DNA from: Xaviernesmea oryzae
GTDB lineage: Bacteria; Pseudomonadota; Alphaproteobacteria; Rhizobiales; Rhizobiaceae
Reading direction: 5' to 3'
Assembly (NCBI RefSeq): GCF_900177415.1
Contig: NZ_FXAF01000011.1
Span: forward strand, 434,001 to 498,000
DNA length: 64,000 nucleotides
The translations under genes and the position numbers were made by a program. Below, piece by piece: positions 10,582-19,539 of the stretch. The notes beneath the pieces are model-generated. The model saw only the letters and a program-made list of their open reading frames with translations. It had not been told where the DNA came from and did not search any database. The stretch's first letter is position 1, and each line of letters starts with the position of its first letter.

Positions 10582-11727
10582 TCACGCCGCCAGGAAGAGG
10601 TCGCTCGCGTAAGACCGCGCGCTGAACCGCACTTCCATCCGGTGCAGTTTCTCGACCATGTCGAGAAGCTCGGAAACCGGCGAGAGCGGCATGCCCGGCC
10701 GGTGATATCTTTCAAGGAGCCGGGCCGATATGCCGCCGGGTACGCCGCTTGCCGCAGCCTTTCTCCAGAGGAGAACCGCTTCGACGAAGACGACGGCGAT
10801 ATCGCGGCCAAGGCCCGTGGCTTCGAAGAGCGCCCGCACCGCATGCATGCGGCCGGTGGCAAGGATCGCCCGCACGCGGCGGTCGTCGAGACCGGAGAGC
10901 GATACCATCGCACCGGCGAAGAAATCCACCTTGCCGGTGCAGAGCGCGTGGATCAGGAAAGCGGGGGTGAGACGCCCCGCCGTCCGCAGATGCTCGACCA
11001 GCCCGGCAATCTCCTCCTGTGGCACCGTGCCGGCGATCGCGACGGTGGCCGCCTCGCCGGCTTCGCGGGTCACCCGGTCGATCCGCGCCGGCGCCATGAT
11101 GGTGCGTACCAGACCGGAATTCGCCAGCGCCGCCGTGATATGGCTGACGAGCATATGGCGAGCATCCGCAGGCAGGTTCTCCTGCTCCAGCAGCAGGTTG
11201 CGGATGTCGCTGCGATCCCCGAACCGCTCGGCGATCCGCCGCAGCGAAACGCGGGTGATCGAAGCGGTTTCGTTTTCGAGCAGGATGGCCACCTCCGCCT
11301 GGTCGCCGATCTCGGCGATCGCCGCGGCGACGCCGCGGGAAAGAAGGGGCCGCGCGGCGATCAGTCCGCGGGTCAGGTTGTCGCCCCGCCCGGCGAGATC
11401 CACGAGGTCGCTTTCGGTCAGCACAGGCGAGCGGGTGATCACGGTGCAGGCGATTTCCGGCTGATCCTCGGCAAGCGAGACGATGACCGCGCGCGGCGCA
11501 TCGGGCGAATCGGCAAGCGCTTCGGCGAGAGCCAGCCGCACGCGCGGCGAAGGATCGTCGAGCAGATAGGTCATCGCGAGCGCAGCGGCCCGGTGCTGCT
11601 CTCCCGCCATCGGCGAGTGGAGATAGGCTCGCCCCAGTGCATTGGCAGCCTTGGCCCTGTCGGCTACCCTTGCGGTTTCCGCCCAACGAAGAAATGCTTG
11701 TACGATCACACCCAGCCCCGATAACAC
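10582..11727 (-). CDS. DUF2336 domain-containing protein
   Basis: A 381-residue, almost entirely helical protein matching the alphaproteobacterial DUF2336 family. It looks like a HEAT-type repeat array: successive helices with patterns such as DPSPRVRLALAEALAD near residues 54-70 and repeated Ala/Leu-rich helices to the end. No catalytic motif is visible; a scaffold or protein-interaction role is inferred. It starts at a GTG (11727) lacking a clear ribosome site; the in-frame GTG at 11709, preceded by GGGG at good spacing, may be the true start. It is divergent from the CitE-like gene, with 78 bp between their starts. Confidence 0.75.
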   Translation of the reverse strand: MLSGLGVIVQAFLRWAETARVADRAKAANALGRAYLHSPMAGEQHRAAALAMTYLLDDPSPRVRLALAEALADSPDAPRAVIVSLAEDQPEIACTVITRSPVLTESDLVDLAGRGDNLTRGLIAARPLLSRGVAAAIAEIGDQAEVAILLENETASITRVSLRRIAERFGDRSDIRNLLLEQENLPADARHMLVSHITAALANSGLVRTIMAPARIDRVTREAGEAATVAIAGTVPQEEIAGLVEHLRTAGRLTPAFLIHALCTGKVDFFAGAMVSLSGLDDRRVRAILATGRMHAVRALFEATGLGRDIAVVFVEAVLLWRKAAASGVPGGISARLLERYHRPGMPLSPVSELLDMVEKLHRMEVRFSARSYASDLFLAA

Positions 11728-11805
11728 ATGCCAGTAAACACCTGACCGGTTGAGGCCTACACTAGGGCAGAAAAGTTTAAGATTGGTTCACCACGTTTGT
11801 TAATC

Positions 11806-12531
11806 ATGCCGAAGTCTTTGAAATCACGTTCCTGGCTGATCGTCGAACCGTCGGCCGAACCGGCAGCGGTCCAGTCGGCCGGCGCGGACAGGATCCTGCT
11901 CGATCTCACCGGCTCGTCCGTGTCGTGGCAGGCGGTTTCGGAATTTTCCAAAGCGTGGTCGGATATGGAGCCGGACCAGCCGCTCTCGTTCCTTTTGCCT
12001 CCCTTCCTCTCCGGACGAACAGAAACCGCTGCCGGGAACGCAGTTCGGGCGGGCGCGGTCTCGGTCTTTCTGTCCGGAGCGCGCAGTGGTGCCGAGGTTC
12101 AGAGGTTGGATGTGATCCTCCGGGTCGAGGAGATACGGGGTGGCGATGCCCCGGGCGGCACGGCGATTGTCGCACTCGCCAATGCCGCAGGCATGCTTGC
12201 GGCTGCCAGCTTCGAGCGCTGCAGCAGGCGCCTCCGGGGCATCGGGTGGGAAGCCCAGGGCGGTCCGCTGTCGGATACTGCCCGCCTCGCCCGCGCCACG
12301 ATCAGGCTCGCCGCATCCGCCGCCGGCGTCGTGGCCCTGGATGCCGTTTCACCGACCGGCGACGATGCCGCCTTCCGGTCCGAGTGCCTTGCCGCGCGCG
12401 AAAACGGCTTTGCCGGCAAGCTCAGCCGGCAAAGCCGCCAAATTCCGATCATTAATCATGTTTTTGCAGATCAGGCTTCTGCGCCCGTCGGCCGCACCAT
12501 TTCGAAGACGTCGGAACCTCCGTCGGCATAG
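11806..12531 (+). CDS. Degenerate CitE/HpcH-HpaI aldolase-like protein
   Basis: A 241-residue protein that can be aligned by eye with CitE-type CoA-ester lyases along its whole length: RSWLIVEP for the opening strand, ILLDLTGSSV for the usual LDLEDAV, a VRAGAVSVFLSGARSGAE strand-helix, ALANAAGMLAAA for the VETARGVLNAA element, and GFAGKL near the C-terminus for GF-GK-IHP-Q. The acidic metal ligands expected in LDLED and VET and the HP of IHPxQ are all missing, and the C-terminal cap is replaced by an unrelated tail that overlaps the convergent flavin reductase gene by 61 bp. It is therefore probably non-catalytic or decaying. ATG 11806 is the start; upstream TTG is less likely. Confidence 0.7.
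   Translation: MPKSLKSRSWLIVEPSAEPAAVQSAGADRILLDLTGSSVSWQAVSEFSKAWSDMEPDQPLSFLLPPFLSGRTETAAGNAVRAGAVSVFLSGARSGAEVQRLDVILRVEEIRGGDAPGGTAIVALANAAGMLAAASFERCSRRLRGIGWEAQGGPLSDTARLARATIRLAASAAGVVALDAVSPTGDDAAFRSECLAARENGFAGKLSRQSRQIPIINHVFADQASAPVGRTISKTSEPPSA
12401..12436 (-). terminator. Strong terminator antisense within the CitE-like gene
   Basis: A perfect 12-bp stem GGCTTTGCCGGC/GCCGGCAAAGCC (12406-12417 and 12425-12436) with a 7-nt loop is followed on the minus strand by G then TTTT. It lies 35 bp past the flavin reductase stop codon, so it fits a Rho-independent terminator of the minus-strand nitroreductase/flavin reductase operon. It sits inside the plus-strand CitE-like reading frame. 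Confidence 0.8.
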
Positions 12532-13085
12532 TCCCGATAGCCCATGCGTGCGATCGGCCGGGCAAGGCTCATGTCGATCCGGCCGTTGCGAAGGATTTCC
12601 TCGCTGATATGGATGCCGATTACCTGCCCGAATACTATGAAGGCCTCGGCCTCCTCGCCGTCCAGACCCTTCGGCTGGATTATTTCGGTGACCCGGCACT
12701 CGAGCGCCGTATAGGCTTCTGCGACATAGGGCGCGTCGATCAGCTCGGCCATCTTCGCCGTCAGTCTCGCCAGGTCGAATTCGCTGACCCCATAGGCGAC
12801 CGCCGCCGAGGAGGCGTTCACCTTTTCGGCGAGGTGACGGCTTGCAAGGCTGGCCGTGAAGACGCCGGTCTCCTCCGCGTTCTTCAGGCTGTGCTTGCGT
12901 CCGCTGGAGGAGAACATCACCAGCTTCGGCCGGTCGGAGACGGCGTTGAAGAAGGAATAGGGCGAGAGATTCAGCGACCCGTCCCTGCCCTTCGTGCCGA
13001 TCCAGCCGATCGGCCGCGGCGCGACGATCGCCTTGAAGGGGTCGTGCCTCAGCCCGTGCTGGTTGGTGTCGGTCGTGTAGAACAT
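12471..13085 (-). CDS. Flavin reductase-family protein (FMN-binding split barrel)
   Basis: A 204-residue flavin reductase-like domain protein. The signature stretch VAPRPIGWIGTKG near residues 22-34 followed by NLSPYSFFNAVSDRPKLVMF is typical of FMN-binding members of this family, which reduce or bind flavin in the cytoplasm. The ATG at 13085 shares its A with the TGA stop of the nitroreductase (TGATG), so translation is probably coupled; an in-frame GTG at 13088 is less likely. Pairing with a nitroreductase suggests a flavin-dependent redox unit, substrate unknown. The 3' end overlaps the convergent CitE-like gene by 61 bp. Confidence 0.85.
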   Translation of the reverse strand: MFYTTDTNQHGLRHDPFKAIVAPRPIGWIGTKGRDGSLNLSPYSFFNAVSDRPKLVMFSSSGRKHSLKNAEETGVFTASLASRHLAEKVNASSAAVAYGVSEFDLARLTAKMAELIDAPYVAEAYTALECRVTEIIQPKGLDGEEAEAFIVFGQVIGIHISEEILRNGRIDMSLARPIARMGYRDYADGGSDVFEMVRPTGAEA

Positions 13086-13681
13086 CACGCTTCGCCCGCG
13101 TAGGTGACGATCTCGGAAAGCACCGGCCGCGGACGGTCGGGCGTCGGGAAATCGCTCGAACCGATATGAATGAAGCCTGCGACCTTCTCGCCGGGCTTGA
13201 TGCCGAGCAGAGCGAGTGCCTCGTCGTCATAGGCGACCCATTCGGTACGCCAGTTGGCGACATAGCCGTGGGCGTTCGCCGCCATCAGCATGTTGAAGCA
13301 GAGCGCGCCGGCGGAAAGCACCTGTTCCCATTCGGGAATTTTGACGTGCGGCGCAGCGGTGCTGACGACTGCCACCACCAGCGGCGCACGCGAAAACCGC
13401 GTCAGCTCCGCTTCCCTGGCGGCTTCCGCCATGTCGAGCGTCTTCTTCAGCGCCAGCGCCAGGAATTGCTCGCCGAGCCGCTTCCGCACTGCGCCGCGAT
13501 AGACAACCAGACGCCAGGGCGCCAGCTTGCCGTGGTCCGGAACGCGTGTCGCGAAGGTCAGAATCGCCTCCAGCTCCTCCTGCGACGGCCCCGGCTCCTT
13601 GATCTGGGCAACCGGTGTGGAATGCCTGTCGCGCAGAAAATCGGTGAGTTTAACATCATTTTGCATGGTCAAAACTTTCAT
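13085..13681 (-). CDS. Nitroreductase-family protein (YdjA-like)
   Basis: A 198-residue FMN-dependent nitroreductase-type protein. It shows the N-terminal DRHSTPVAQ substrate/FMN arginine-serine region, [17 protein letters not shown] near residues 45-61 (the phosphate-binding and dimer region of the YdjA subgroup), and a C-terminal GFIHIG strand. Such enzymes reduce nitro compounds or quinones with NAD(P)H. The first ATG (13681) and an alternative (13666, MQNDVKL) both lack a strong ribosome site. It is the first gene of a two-gene unit with the flavin reductase, with coupled stop/start codons. Confidence 0.85.
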   Translation of the reverse strand: MKVLTMQNDVKLTDFLRDRHSTPVAQIKEPGPSQEELEAILTFATRVPDHGKLAPWRLVVYRGAVRKRLGEQFLALALKKTLDMAEAAREAELTRFSRAPLVVAVVSTAAPHVKIPEWEQVLSAGALCFNMLMAANAHGYVANWRTEWVAYDDEALALLGIKPGEKVAGFIHIGSSDFPTPDRPRPVLSEIVTYAGEA

Positions 13682-13774
13682 TTGGGGCTTGTGCGGTGGC
13701 GAGGTCTTGAAATTGCCTTGGCATTGGTCTTCAAGTGCAGTCTCGAAAAAGAAGAGTCAACCGGTACAGAACAG

Positions 13775-14767
13775 ATGTCAGGCACTTCCTTTGGGCTACG
13801 CTGGACCTTGGCAGGAGCGCTGATTCTTGGCTCTGCCTTCAGCGCGTTTGCCCAGGAAGACGCCTTCAAGAGCTTCCGCCAGCTCGACAGCACCGGAAAG
13901 ATGCCGAAGCTCAATGCCTTTTCCGCCGTACCGGCCGGTCCCGCCGGCACGGCTGCCAAGGACGTGCTGTTCGACGCCAGGCTGACTGCCGACGGCGAGG
14001 TGATGCAGGAAGGCCTCGCCTGGCGCGTCTTCAGCCCGATTGCCGGCGATGACGGCAAGCTGCCCCTGGTTGCCAGTTCCGAGGGAGGCTCGGCGGCCTT
14101 CCAGCTCATGCCCGGCGACTATTTCGTCAATTGCGCCTTCGGCCGCGCCGGCGTCACCAAGAAGCTTACCGTCCCCGCGGACGGCAGCGTTCCGAAGCAG
14201 ACGCTGGTGCTCGACGCAGGCGGCTTCGTGCTGAATGCCGTGGCCGGCGCCGACCAGCGCATTCCGCCCAACGAGCTGAGCTTTTCCATCTATTCGTCGG
14301 AGGTCAGGGAAAACGGCGACCGGGCGCTGGTGATGTCCGACGTCAAGCCGAACACCGTCGTCCGGCTCAATGCGGGCACCTATCACGTCGTTTCGGAATA
14401 TGGCGACGTCAACGCGGTCGTCCGGGCCGACATCCAGGTGGAGGCCGGCAAGCTCACCCAGGCGGTCCTGCAGCACCGGGCGGCGCAGATCGCGCTCAAG
14501 CTCGTCTCCCAGCCGGGCGGCGAAGCCATCGCCGATACCGCCTGGTCGGTCCTGACCGCGGCCGGCGACATCGTCAACGAAAGCGTCAGCGCCTTCTCCA
14601 CCATGGTTCTGGCGGAGGGCGAATATCTCGCTGTCGCCCGTAACAAGAACAAGATCTACCAGCGCGAATTTACGGTCAAGGCAGGCCGCAATATCGAGGT
14701 CGAGGTGCTGATGCGCGAGACGCCGCAGATGGCCGGTTCCGCGAAAGCGCTGAGCGACAGGAACTAG
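13775..14767 (+). CDS. Exported protein of unknown function with repeated beta domains
   Basis: A 330-residue protein with a clear signal peptide (hydrophobic residues about 9-26, cleavage after SAFAQ). The mature part is beta-rich and appears to contain three or four related modules, each with a pattern ending in a strand such as LMPGDYFVNCAFG, LNAGTYHVVSEYG or LAEGEYLAVARN followed by a K-x-(F/L)-T-V strand. This repeated G(D/T/E)Y-x-V pattern suggests carboxypeptidase-regulatory-like or Ig-like domains in the periplasm. It is known as a conserved hypothetical in rhizobia as far as I can tell; function is not established. It converges with thrS. Confidence 0.75.
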   Translation: MSGTSFGLRWTLAGALILGSAFSAFAQEDAFKSFRQLDSTGKMPKLNAFSAVPAGPAGTAAKDVLFDARLTADGEVMQEGLAWRVFSPIAGDDGKLPLVASSEGGSAAFQLMPGDYFVNCAFGRAGVTKKLTVPADGSVPKQTLVLDAGGFVLNAVAGADQRIPPNELSFSIYSSEVRENGDRALVMSDVKPNTVVRLNAGTYHVVSEYGDVNAVVRADIQVEAGKLTQAVLQHRAAQIALKLVSQPGGEAIADTAWSVLTAAGDIVNESVSAFSTMVLAEGEYLAVARNKNKIYQREFTVKAGRNIEVEVLMRETPQMAGSAKALSDRN

Positions 14768-14809
14768 CCGATATCCGGCATCCTGCCTGATTGACCCGAT
14801 GGCCGGGGA

Positions 14810-14839
14810 GACAGCGCCCGTGCGAAGACAGGCGCTGTC
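14810..14839. terminator. Inverted repeat between convergent genes
   Basis: GACAGCGCC (14810-14818) and GGCGCTGTC (14831-14839) form a perfect 9-bp stem with a 12-nt loop between the ends of the exported protein gene and thrS. There is no T-tract on either side, so intrinsic termination is uncertain. Confidence 0.35.
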
Positions 14840-14847
14840 GAGGATTG

Positions 14848-16869
14848 TCAGGCGGCAGCCTTCTTGGCTTCGAGCCGGCGCAGGATGTCCGGCGGCGTCG
14901 CTTCATGGGCAAGCGAAGTGACGGCTTCCTCGAGCTTCATCGAAGTCTGCGCCTGCGAGCCGAGACGGCGGATGTTGACCGAACGCTCCTCGGCTTCCTT
15001 TTTGCCGCAGACGATGATGACCGGCACCTTGGTGACCGAGTGCTCGCGGATCTTGTAGTTGATCTTCTCGTTGCGGAAGTCGGTCTCGACGATCATGCCC
15101 GCCTCGCGAAGAGCCTCCGCCACCTCGCGGCCGTAGTCGTCCGCATCCGAGGTGATCGTCGCCACCACGACCTGCAGCGGCGCGAACCAGAGCGGCATAT
15201 GGCCGGCGAAGTTCTCGATCAGGATGCCGAGGAAACGCTCCATCGAGCCGCAGATGGCCCGGTGGATCATCACCGGCTGGCGCTTCTCCGAATTCTGGTC
15301 GATGTAGAACGCGCCGAACCGTTCCGGCAGGTTGAAATCCACCTGCGTCGTGCCGCACTGCCATTCGCGGCCGATCGCGTCCTTCAGCGTATATTCGAAC
15401 TTCGGCCCGTAGAACGCGCCCTCGCCCGGCAGGATGCCGGTCTTGATGTTGTTCGACTGCGACTGGATCGTCTTCAGCACATCCGTCATCACGCTTTCGG
15501 CACGGTCCCAGAGCTCGTCCGTTCCGACGCGCTTGTCCGGCCTGGTCGAAAGCTTGATGGTGATCTCCTCGAAGCCGAAATCCTTGTAGACCGACAGGAT
15601 GAGCTCGTTGATCCGAAGGCACTCGGCAGCCATCTGCTCATCGGTGCAGAAGATATGGGCGTCGTCCTGCGTGAAGCCGCGCACGCGCATCAGGCCATGC
15701 AGGGCGCCAGACGGCTCGTAGCGATGCACAAGGCCGAATTCCGCAAGTCTTATGGGCAGTTCTCGGTAAGACTTGAGACCGTGCTTGAAGATCTGCACGT
15801 GCCCCGGGCAGTTCATCGGCTTCAAGGCAAAGACGCGCTGGTCCGCTTCCTCGTCGTCCGGATGGACGAAGGCATGGGCGGATTTCACCGCGAACATGTT
15901 CTCGTTGTACCAGCCCCAGTGGCCGGACGTCTCCCACAGCGATTTGTCGAGCACCTGCGGCGCGTTGACTTCCTCATAGGTTCCGGCGAGCCGGCGGCGC
16001 ATATAGGCAGTCAGCGTCTGGAACATGCGCCAGCCCTTGCCGTGCCAGAAGACGACGCCCGGCCCTTCTTCCTGGAAATGGTAGAGGTCCATTTCCCGGC
16101 CGAGTTTGCGGTGGTCGCGCTTTTCCGCCTCCGCCAGCACGTGCAGATACTGGTCGAGTTCTTCCTGGCTCGCCCAGGCCGTGCCGTAGATGCGGGTCAG
16201 CATGGCGTTGTTCGAATCGCCGCGCCAATAGGCGCCGGCCACCTTCATCAGCTTGAAGGCCGTGCCGATCTGGCCGGTCGACGCCATGTGTGGCCCGCGG
16301 CAGAGGTCGAACCAGTCGCCCTGGTGGTAGATCTTGACGTCCTGGCCTTCCGGGATCGCGTCCACGAGCTCGACCTTGTAGCCCTCGCCCATGTCGGCGA
16401 AGACGTTGCGGGCTTTTTCGCGCGGCCAGACTTCTTTGGTGAACGGCTTGTTGCGGGCGACGATCTCCTTCATCCTCGCCTCGATCCTCGGCAGATCCTC
16501 GGGCGTGAAGGGCCAGTCCTCCCGGGTGTCGGGATGGACGCGCTTGAAATCGTAATAGAATCCGTTCTCGATCACAGGCCCGATGGTGACCTGCGTTCCC
16601 GGCCAGAGCTCCTGCACGGCTTCCGCCATCACGTGGGCGGCGTCGTGGCGAATCAATTCCAGCGCGCGCGGATCGGTGCGGGTGACGATTTCGATCGACC
16701 CCGTGGCTACCGGATCGGCGAGGTCCTGCACGGTACCGTTGATGGATACCGCGACCGCCTTCTTGGCGAGCGACTTGGAAATGCTCTCGGCAACGTCACG
16801 GCCGGTCGTTCCGGCGTCGAATGCGCGGACGGAACCATCGGGAAATGTAAGGGAAACGGATTGGGACAT
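14848..16869 (-). CDS. thrS: Threonyl-tRNA synthetase
   Basis: A 673-residue class II synthetase charging tRNA-Thr. It has the N-terminal TGS domain (about residues 1-65), the editing/SAD domain with [10 protein letters not shown] (about 75-84) and the C-terminal part of the Zn editing site, the catalytic core with [13 protein letters not shown] (Zn-ligand Cys), [12 protein letters not shown] (motif 2) and [14 protein letters not shown] (motif 3), and the anticodon-binding domain at the end. Length and motifs are complete. The start at 16869 gives the conserved [13 protein letters not shown]-terminus. A 130-bp gap separates it from yidD upstream on the same strand. Confidence 0.98.
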   Translation of the reverse strand: MSQSVSLTFPDGSVRAFDAGTTGRDVAESISKSLAKKAVAVSINGTVQDLADPVATGSIEIVTRTDPRALELIRHDAAHVMAEAVQELWPGTQVTIGPVIENGFYYDFKRVHPDTREDWPFTPEDLPRIEARMKEIVARNKPFTKEVWPREKARNVFADMGEGYKVELVDAIPEGQDVKIYHQGDWFDLCRGPHMASTGQIGTAFKLMKVAGAYWRGDSNNAMLTRIYGTAWASQEELDQYLHVLAEAEKRDHRKLGREMDLYHFQEEGPGVVFWHGKGWRMFQTLTAYMRRRLAGTYEEVNAPQVLDKSLWETSGHWGWYNENMFAVKSAHAFVHPDDEEADQRVFALKPMNCPGHVQIFKHGLKSYRELPIRLAEFGLVHRYEPSGALHGLMRVRGFTQDDAHIFCTDEQMAAECLRINELILSVYKDFGFEEITIKLSTRPDKRVGTDELWDRAESVMTDVLKTIQSQSNNIKTGILPGEGAFYGPKFEYTLKDAIGREWQCGTTQVDFNLPERFGAFYIDQNSEKRQPVMIHRAICGSMERFLGILIENFAGHMPLWFAPLQVVVATITSDADDYGREVAEALREAGMIVETDFRNEKINYKIREHSVTKVPVIIVCGKKEAEERSVNIRRLGSQAQTSMKLEEAVTSLAHEATPPDILRRLEAKKAAA

Positions 16870-16998
16870 GTCTTTCTCCTGTCCAGTCCCGCCAACGAAT
16901 GCGGGTGGTGACGAAATGGCCGGTCAAGTGGTCGAATTGACCGGTTGCGAAACGGGCTGCGTGATAGTGTGTTTCGGACGATTAGTAAAGCTTGCAGG

Positions 16999-17358
16999 CT
17001 ACGGGTGATGCCGCCAGTAGCGCCAGGGTGTCCACCAGTGCTGACGGGCAACCAACATCTCCGGCACGGGATCGAGGCCGCCGGTGCCGCCCGGCCCACA
17101 ACGCGCGACGCGGAAGAACGTCATCCACCCGCCGGGCCAGAGCCCGTGCCGCGCGACCGCCTCGTAGCCGTATTCGGAACAGGTCGGGATATGCCGGCAG
17201 GCATTGCCGATGAAACCCGAGAGCGTCAGTTGATAGAACCTGATCAGCCCCACGCCGAGGAGCCGTCCGGGCGTCTTGCGAAACGGTCCCGGCCAGTTGC
17301 GCGAACGATTGGCGCCTGGTTGACTTTGAGAATGCCCGCAGTCCGGAGCGTCGCACAT
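16999..17358 (-). CDS. yidD: Membrane protein insertion efficiency factor YidD
   Basis: A 119-residue member of the YidD family, a small membrane-associated protein that helps YidC/Sec insert inner-membrane proteins. The hallmark stretch is IRFYQLTLSGFIG then CRHIPTCSEYGYEA and a following RVARCGPGG-GLDPVP segment; three Cys are conserved in the family. The N-terminus carries an extra CxxxxxC (MCDAPDC) and a basic region. The start at 17358 has GGAG 8 nt upstream, better than the longer in-frame options. It is followed by thrS and preceded by the NifU-like gene on the same strand, separated by a large palindromic repeat. Confidence 0.93.
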   Translation of the reverse strand: MCDAPDCGHSQSQPGANRSRNWPGPFRKTPGRLLGVGLIRFYQLTLSGFIGNACRHIPTCSEYGYEAVARHGLWPGGWMTFFRVARCGPGGTGGLDPVPEMLVARQHWWTPWRYWRHHP

Positions 17359-17413
17359 TACGCTTGCTCCGCTGTTGATGATGACAGTCGATCCCTTACG
17401 ACGTGCCGATCCG

Positions 17414-17593
17414 GCCCCCCTCTGCCCTGCCGGGCATCTCCCCCACAAGGGGGGAGATCGGATAGCCGCATCGCTTTTGCCTTATCGCCGGCGGCGCGCC
17501 CTGCTGGGGATGAAACGTAAGAGGCGAAGAGAAGCCGGCTCCCCATGTGATCTCCCCCCTTGTGGGGGAGATGGCCGGCAGGGCAGAGGGGGG
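17414..17593. repeat. Large inverted intergenic repeat (rhizobial palindromic element family)
   Basis: Two arms of about 46 nt, near 17414-17459 and 17549-17593, are inverted copies of each other around an 89-bp centre. Each arm has an internal hairpin (ATCTCCCCC/GGGGGAGAT) next to a CCGGCAGGGCAGAGGGGGG segment. The same unit recurs at 60028-60073 and, diverged, at 59798-59932. This fits the short mosaic palindromic elements dispersed in Rhizobiaceae genomes. Confidence 0.85.
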
Positions 17594-17611
17594 TATGCAT
17601 AGGCTGATTGC

Positions 17612-18055
17612 TCATCCGACTTTCGCCAGCTGCTTCGCTTCGATCTGGTCGATCGCATCGACTACCGCCTCGAAGGTCAGCATGGTGGAGGGATGGCGGG
17701 CCTTGTAATCCTTGACCGGCTTCAGGTAGCGCATGTCTTCGAAGCGGCCGTCCGGCCCCTCGCCGTCTTCCTTCAGCATGGCGAGCATGTCCTCGCGGGC
17801 CTTGCGGATTTCGGCGGCCGTGGCGCCGATCACATGCCGCGCCATGATCGAGGACGAAGCCTGCCCGAGCGCGCAGGCACGCACCTCATGCGCGAAATCG
17901 GTCACGGTGTCGCCCTCCATCTTCAGATAGACGCGTACCTTGGAGCCGCAGAGCTTCGAATGTTTTTCCGAACTCGCATCCGCATCCGGCAGATTTCCCG
18001 CGTGGGTTATGTTGCCGGCGAATTCGAGGATCTTGCTGTTGTAGATATCGTCCAT
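17612..18055 (-). CDS. Iron-sulfur cluster assembly scaffold (NifU/IscU N-terminal-like)
   Basis: A 147-residue protein of the NifU-N/IscU fold, which builds Fe-S clusters before transfer to targets. Two of the usual three cluster Cys are visible: Cys36 in KLCGSKV and the Cys of RACALGQASSS near residue 60. The position of the third Cys (RxxC in IscU) reads KARHPS, so it is missing. The family in alphaproteobacteria often has this reduced form. It is alone on the minus strand, divergent from folE with 285 bp between. A role in Fe-S metabolism is inferred from the fold only. Confidence 0.82.
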   Translation of the reverse strand: MDDIYNSKILEFAGNITHAGNLPDADASSEKHSKLCGSKVRVYLKMEGDTVTDFAHEVRACALGQASSSIMARHVIGATAAEIRKAREDMLAMLKEDGEGPDGRFEDMRYLKPVKDYKARHPSTMLTFEAVVDAIDQIEAKQLAKVG

Positions 18056-18340
18056 GGCGGCTCGCGCTTTAAGCCCCGTCGTCGTTTGAACATAGCGTCA
18101 CGTCCGGCGGGCTACCATAAAAAGGTTCCTGACATTATATGTGATCTGGAGGCCGGATCATCAAGAAAGGATGTTTTCACGAAATCCTCTCGAAATCGGA
18201 ATAGGATATCTTGTAAAAACCTCCGCCGAGGATCAGATAACGCCGGATTGCCTAAAAATCAGCCGCGGCTGCCCGTGTGCTGGTCAGTCAGTGAGTAGAG
18301 CCAGTCGGATGCGGCCTTGAACCGCATCAGGAGACGATAG

Positions 18341-18955
18341 ATGGATGCCATTGTGAAGAATTTCCCGGCTTCGAAGGAGAAGCAGGCCCGTCCCACGCTG
18401 CAGGAGGCCGAGGAAGCCGTCCGCGTCCTGCTCCGCTGGGCAGGCGACGACCCCGCCCGCGAAGGCCTGCTCGATACGCCGAAACGTGTCGCCGCTGCCT
18501 ACCGCGAACTGTTTGCCGGTTACGAGCAGTCGCCGGAAGAGGTCCTCGGCCGCACCTTCGAGGAAGTTTCGGGCTATGACGATATCGTGCTTGTGCGCGA
18601 CATCCCGTTCTTCTCCCATTGCGAACACCACATGCTGCCGATCATCGGCAAGGCGCATGTCGCCTATCTGCCGAAAGGCCGCGTCCTCGGACTTTCCAAG
18701 ATCGCCCGCGTCGTGGAGATTTTCGGCCGCCGTCTCCAGACCCAGGAAAACCTGACGGCGCAGATCGCCAATGCCATCGAGGAAACCTTGAAGCCGCGCG
18801 GCGTCGCCGTGATGATCGAGGCGGAGCACATGTGCATGGAAATGCGCGGCGTCCAGAAGCGGGGTTCGCAGACGATGACGACGACGTTCTCCGGCGAATT
18901 CAAGACGAACGCGGCCGAACAGGCGCGCTTCTTCACGCTCGTCCGCAACCGCTGA
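18341..18955 (+). CDS. folE: GTP cyclohydrolase I
   Basis: A 204-residue GTP cyclohydrolase I, first step of tetrahydrofolate and pterin synthesis (GTP to 7,8-dihydroneopterin triphosphate plus formate). The Zn ligands are present: Cys94 and His97 in SHCEHH and Cys165 in [26 protein letters not shown] and [10 protein letters not shown] are family signatures. The start at 18341 gives the expected N-terminal extension. hisI follows after 15 bp on the same strand, so the two are probably cotranscribed, an arrangement common in rhizobia. Confidence 0.97.
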   Translation: MDAIVKNFPASKEKQARPTLQEAEEAVRVLLRWAGDDPAREGLLDTPKRVAAAYRELFAGYEQSPEEVLGRTFEEVSGYDDIVLVRDIPFFSHCEHHMLPIIGKAHVAYLPKGRVLGLSKIARVVEIFGRRLQTQENLTAQIANAIEETLKPRGVAVMIEAEHMCMEMRGVQKRGSQTMTTTFSGEFKTNAAEQARFFTLVRNR

Positions 18956-18970
18956 CCGGCGGAGTTTCAA

Positions 18971-19432
18971 ATGCCGCTCACCTTTGAAAAGCCCTCCGCC
19001 GACAAGGCGGAGCTGGAGGGCGCGGGTGCCTTCACGCCCCGCTTCGATGCGAACGGACTGGTCACGGCCGTCGTCACGGATATCCGTGACGGCGAATTGC
19101 TGATGGTGGCGCATATGGACGCCGAGGCATTGGCGCTGACCATCGAGACCGGGATTGCCCATTACTACAGCCGTTCGCGCCGCAAGATCTGGAAGAAGGG
19201 GGAAACCTCCGGCAATCTCCAGACCGTCCACGAGCTGCGCAGCGACTGCGACCAGGATGCCGTCTGGCTGAAGGTTTCCGTCGCCGGGCACGATGCCGCC
19301 TGCCATACCGGCCGCCGCTCCTGTTTTTATCGGGTCGTAAGAAAACGTGACAGCGATGCTGTCCTTGAAATCACCGACAACGAACGCCATTTCGATCCTG
19401 ATGCCGTCTATTCGGACGGGGGAACCAAATAA
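18971..19432 (+). CDS. hisI: Phosphoribosyl-AMP cyclohydrolase
   Basis: A 153-residue HisI, catalysing the third step of histidine synthesis (opening of phosphoribosyl-AMP). Signature segments are [29 protein letters not shown] and the Zn-ligand region with SDCDQD and, downstream, [11 protein letters not shown]. It lacks the HisE domain, as in other alphaproteobacteria where hisE is separate. It lies 15 bp after folE on the same strand and probably shares its transcript. A ribosome site GGCGGAG is upstream of ATG 18971. Confidence 0.97.
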   Translation: MPLTFEKPSADKAELEGAGAFTPRFDANGLVTAVVTDIRDGELLMVAHMDAEALALTIETGIAHYYSRSRRKIWKKGETSGNLQTVHELRSDCDQDAVWLKVSVAGHDAACHTGRRSCFYRVVRKRDSDAVLEITDNERHFDPDAVYSDGGTK

Positions 19433-19539
19433 GAACTGCCCCGTTTTTCGACACGCAAGCGTCGGATAAACGATTTCGAAACCTGTCGGTGGCTTAATCC
19501 GCAGAACCAGGGGTTGTTCAGCTTTGGAGGTTTTTGTCG

